From assembly GCF_022808855.1 (NCBI RefSeq), contig NZ_JAKZLF010000003.1:1-64000 (forward strand): a stretch of DNA of 64,000 nt. Direction: 5' to 3'. Positions within the stretch are counted from its first letter, which is position 1. Each line of letters opens with the position of its first letter. This DNA is from Anaeromyxobacter soli. Lineage in GTDB: Bacteria; Myxococcota; Myxococcia; Myxococcales; Anaeromyxobacteraceae. Under the pieces are notes generated by a model that saw only the letters and a list, made by a program, of their open reading frames with translations, was not told the origin of the DNA and searched no databases. Positions 61,352 to 64,000 of this stretch are shown piece by piece. Made by a program: the position numbers and the translations under genes.

Positions 61352-63841
61352 ATGTCTGAGAAGGAAAAGAAGGCCGCAGCCGGCGCGCAGGTCGCTCCGG
61401 CGATGGTGCCTCCCGGGCTCATCGCCAAGGAGGACATCCCGCAGGTCCTCCCCATCCTGCCACTCCGGAACTCGGTGTTCTTCCCCGGAGGCGTGCTCCC
61501 GCTCGCGGTGGGGCGGCAGAAGACCATCGCCCTCATCAAGGACGCGGTCCGCGACGAGCAGGTGATCGGCGTCGTGACGCAGCGGCGCGCCGAGGAGGAG
61601 GATCCAGGCGCGGCCGATCTGTACACCGTCGGGACGGTCGCACGCGTCGTGAAGCTGCTCAAGATGGGCGAGGACAACTACTCGCTCGTCGTGCAGGGGC
61701 TCGCGCGCTTCAAGGTCCTCGAGCTCGTCCAGGAGAGCCCGTACCTCAAGGCGCGGGTCGATCCCGTCGAGGACAAGGCCGTCACCGACGACGTCGAGGT
61801 CGAGGCGCTCGCCATCAACCTGAAGAAGCTGGCGCGCGAGGTCATCGAGCTCATGCCCGAGCTCCCCGCGGCGGCGACCGAGCTCGTGGAGTCGATCACG
61901 CACCCGGGCCACCTCGCGGATCTCATCGCCGCGAACGTGGACGTCCCCATCGAGGAGAAGCAGCAGGTCCTCGAGACGACCGACCTCAAGTCCCGGATGA
62001 AGCTCGTCCTCGAGCTCCTCAACCGGAAGCGCGAGATCCTCAAGCTCTCGAACAAGATCGACTCCGCCGTGAAGGGCGAGATGTCGAAGACGCAGCGCGA
62101 GTACTACCTGCGCCAGCAGCTCAAGGCGATCAAGGAGGAGCTCGGCGAGCTCGGCGAGGAGGAGGAGGAGCTCGACGAGCTGCAGGAGCGGCTCAAGAAG
62201 GCGGGCCTGCCGCCCGAGGTGGAGAAGGTCGCGCAGAAGGAGCTCAACCGGCTCAAGTCGATCCCCACGGCGAGCTCGGAGTACACCGTCGCGCGCACCT
62301 ACCTCGACTGGATCGCGGACCTCCCCTGGTCGAAGAAGAGCGACGACAACCTGGACATCGAGAACGCGCGTCAGATCCTCGACGCCGACCACTACGGCCT
62401 CGACAAGATCAAGAAGCGCATCCTCGAGTACCTCGCGGTCCGCAAGCTGAAGAACGACATGCGCGGGCCCATCCTGTGCTTCGTCGGGCCGCCCGGCGTC
62501 GGCAAGACCTCGCTCGGCCAGTCCATCGCGCGCTGCATCGGCCGCAAGTTCGTGCGCCTCTCCCTGGGCGGCGTGCGCGACGAGGCGGAGATCCGCGGGC
62601 ACCGCCGCACGTACGTGGGCGCCCTCCCCGGCCGGATCATCCAGTCGATGAAGAAGGCGGGGACGGTGAACCCCGTCATGATGCTCGACGAGATCGACAA
62701 GCTGGGCGCGGACTTCCGCGGCGATCCGTCGGCGGCGCTGCTCGAGGTGCTCGATCCGGAGCAGAACCACGCGTTCTCGGACCACTACCTCGACCTCGCC
62801 TACGACCTCTCGAAGGTGATGTTCATCGGGACGGCGAACCTGCTCGATCCGATCCCCGGTCCGCTCAAGGACCGCATGGAGATCCTCGAGCTGCCCGGCT
62901 ACACGTTCGAGGAGAAGGTCCACATCGCGCAGAACCACCTCATCCCGAAGCAGCTCAGGGAGCACGGGCTCTCGGCCGACGCGATCGACATCACCGAGAA
63001 GGCGCTCATCAAGATCATCATGGCGTACACGCGGGAGGCGGGCGTCCGTAACCTCGAGCGCCGCATCGCCGACGTGTGCCGCGCGGTCGCCGTGGAGGTC
63101 GCGAGCGGGAAGCTCCAGGCCGGCGCGAAGCGCTCCATCGAGGAGGCCGACGTCGAGTCGATGCTGGGGCCCGAGAAGTTCTACAACGAGACCGCCGAGC
63201 GCACGGAGATCGCGGGCGTCGCGACCGGCCTCGCCTGGACGGCCGCGGGCGGCGACATCCTCTTCATCGAGGCGACGAAGATGACCGGAAAGGGGTCGCT
63301 CACCCTCACCGGCCAGCTCGGCGACGTCATGAAGGAGTCCGCCCAGGCCGCGCTCTCGTACCTGCGCTCGAAGTCCGACTCGCTCGGCATCCCGGCGAAC
63401 TTCCTCGAGCGGACGGACATCCACATCCACTTCCCGGCGGGCTCGATCCCCAAGGACGGCCCGAGCGCGGGCGTCACCATCCTCACCGCGCTCGTCTCGC
63501 TCCTCACCGGGATCCGCGTCCGCTCCGACGTCGCGATGACCGGCGAGGTGACGCTCCGCGGCCTCGTCCTGCCGGTCGGGGGCATCAAGGAGAAGGTCCT
63601 CGCCGCGCACCGCGCGGGCATCAAGCGGATCATCATCCCCGCCCGCAACGAGCGCGATCTGGTGGACGTCCCGGAGCAGGCCCGCAAGGAGCTCGACTTC
63701 GTCTTCGCGGCGCACATGGACGAGGTGCTGAAGGCGGCGCTCGAGGAGAACCCGGTCGGGCGGCAGGCGCCGCCGACCCCGGACGCGGAGGCTGAGAAGA
63801 AGGCCGCCGCCGCGAAGAAGTCCGAGGAAGTCCGGGCCTGA
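61352..63841 (+). CDS. lon: ATP-dependent protease Lon
   Basis: 829 residues. N-terminal LAN substrate domain ([20 protein letters not shown]); AAA+ module with Walker [10 protein letters not shown] and Walker [11 protein letters not shown]; sensor residues follow; the protease has the catalytic serine in [10 protein letters not shown] and lysine in [17 protein letters not shown]. It degrades misfolded and regulatory proteins. ATG 61352 has AAGGAG at 61340-61345; the frame extends 39 codons upstream without support. A 12-bp stem follows the stop. Confidence 0.96.
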   Translation: MSEKEKKAAAGAQVAPAMVPPGLIAKEDIPQVLPILPLRNSVFFPGGVLPLAVGRQKTIALIKDAVRDEQVIGVVTQRRAEEEDPGAADLYTVGTVARVVKLLKMGEDNYSLVVQGLARFKVLELVQESPYLKARVDPVEDKAVTDDVEVEALAINLKKLAREVIELMPELPAAATELVESITHPGHLADLIAANVDVPIEEKQQVLETTDLKSRMKLVLELLNRKREILKLSNKIDSAVKGEMSKTQREYYLRQQLKAIKEELGELGEEEEELDELQERLKKAGLPPEVEKVAQKELNRLKSIPTASSEYTVARTYLDWIADLPWSKKSDDNLDIENARQILDADHYGLDKIKKRILEYLAVRKLKNDMRGPILCFVGPPGVGKTSLGQSIARCIGRKFVRLSLGGVRDEAEIRGHRRTYVGALPGRIIQSMKKAGTVNPVMMLDEIDKLGADFRGDPSAALLEVLDPEQNHAFSDHYLDLAYDLSKVMFIGTANLLDPIPGPLKDRMEILELPGYTFEEKVHIAQNHLIPKQLREHGLSADAIDITEKALIKIIMAYTREAGVRNLERRIADVCRAVAVEVASGKLQAGAKRSIEEADVESMLGPEKFYNETAERTEIAGVATGLAWTAAGGDILFIEATKMTGKGSLTLTGQLGDVMKESAQAALSYLRSKSDSLGIPANFLERTDIHIHFPAGSIPKDGPSAGVTILTALVSLLTGIRVRSDVAMTGEVTLRGLVLPVGGIKEKVLAAHRAGIKRIIIPARNERDLVDVPEQARKELDFVFAAHMDEVLKAALEENPVGRQAPPTPDAEAEKKAAAAKKSEEVRA

Positions 63842-63849
63842 GCTTCGGA

Positions 63850-63886
63850 CCGTGATCCGCGAGCCGCCTGGGCCCGCGGATCACGG
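63850..63886 (+). terminator. Stem-loop after lon
   Basis: CCGTGATCCGCG (63850-63861) pairs perfectly with CGCGGATCACGG (63875-63886) around a 13-base loop. No T-run follows. The rest of the window (to 64000) shows no gene. Confidence 0.6.
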
Positions 63887-64000
63887 TCGGCCCGGCCGGC
63901 TCCAACGGGGCCGCCGCCTCCCTCTGCGCGCAGTATCGCCGTCCTCGCGCGCCGGTGCGCCCCGGCAGGCTCGCTCCGCCCGCCTGCCCGTGGCCCGTCC

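Overview
This is high-GC DNA (over 70% G+C by eye, almost all third codon positions G or C, many GTG starts and GTGA/ATGA stop-start overlaps) that looks like a Myxococcota chromosome, most likely Anaeromyxobacter. The reasons are gene content and family resemblance: two PpcA-type triheme cytochromes, an HNH endonuclease of the type found in many copies in that genus, OxyR with peroxiredoxin, and ElbB, ScpAB, GlnD and Lon together. No tRNA, rRNA, CRISPR array, insertion sequence, prophage or replication origin was seen. Most of the window is ordinary core genome; accessory-like content is limited to the broken HNH gene and its gene-poor flank near 6.4-8.3 kb.

Layout. 1-6.4 kb (+): the tail of an unidentified gene, two cyclophilins, the GTPases Era and Der, then YfgM, a BamB-like propeller and a NUDIX hydrolase; der-yfgM-bamB clustering is also seen in Gammaproteobacteria. 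7.0-8.3 kb: HNH gene with a one-base frameshift. 8.4-16.6 kb: a lipoprotein, an NmrA-like protein, divergent oxyR and peroxiredoxin genes, sbcD-sbcC and a DUF2171-like protein. 16.6-24.8 kb (mostly -): orphan histidine kinase, MerR regulator, GTP cyclohydrolase II (+), a crotonase/3-hydroxyacyl-CoA dehydrogenase pair, a phosphatase, two small proteins, the Mrp Fe-S carrier ATPase and a lipoprotein. 24.9-32.2 kb: CorA, an EamA transporter, RtcA (-), an anion transporter, then an ECF sigma factor, its anti-sigma factor and an unusual STN/beta-repeat membrane protein in overlapping frames.

32.3-48.0 kb is a long minus-strand run: HEAT lipoprotein, RluB-like pseudouridine synthase with a large charged repeat tail, ScpB, ScpA, TrpS, a site-2-type protease, XerD, a YrdC/Sua5 protein, two KGG-repeat stress proteins downstream of an overlapping RimK-like ligase, GlnD and a cell-wall amidase. 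48.2-49.9 kb (+): elbB and two triheme c7 genes, each cytochrome gene with its own strong terminator. 50.0-56.6 kb: mutS (-), a UbiB-type kinase (+), a membrane protein (-), lexA with an autoregulatory-looking dyad (+) and a small protein (+). 56.7-61.0 kb (-): a coiled-coil protein ending in a RelE/ParE-like fold, an anchored protein, a metallophosphoesterase without a normal start codon and a degenerate sensor kinase. lon (+) closes the window.

Points that merit attention are the sigma/anti-sigma/STN-membrane-protein operon, the RimK-KGG operon, the RelE-like fusion, the paired cytochromes and the kinase-like protein without catalytic residues. No complete known defence island was found.
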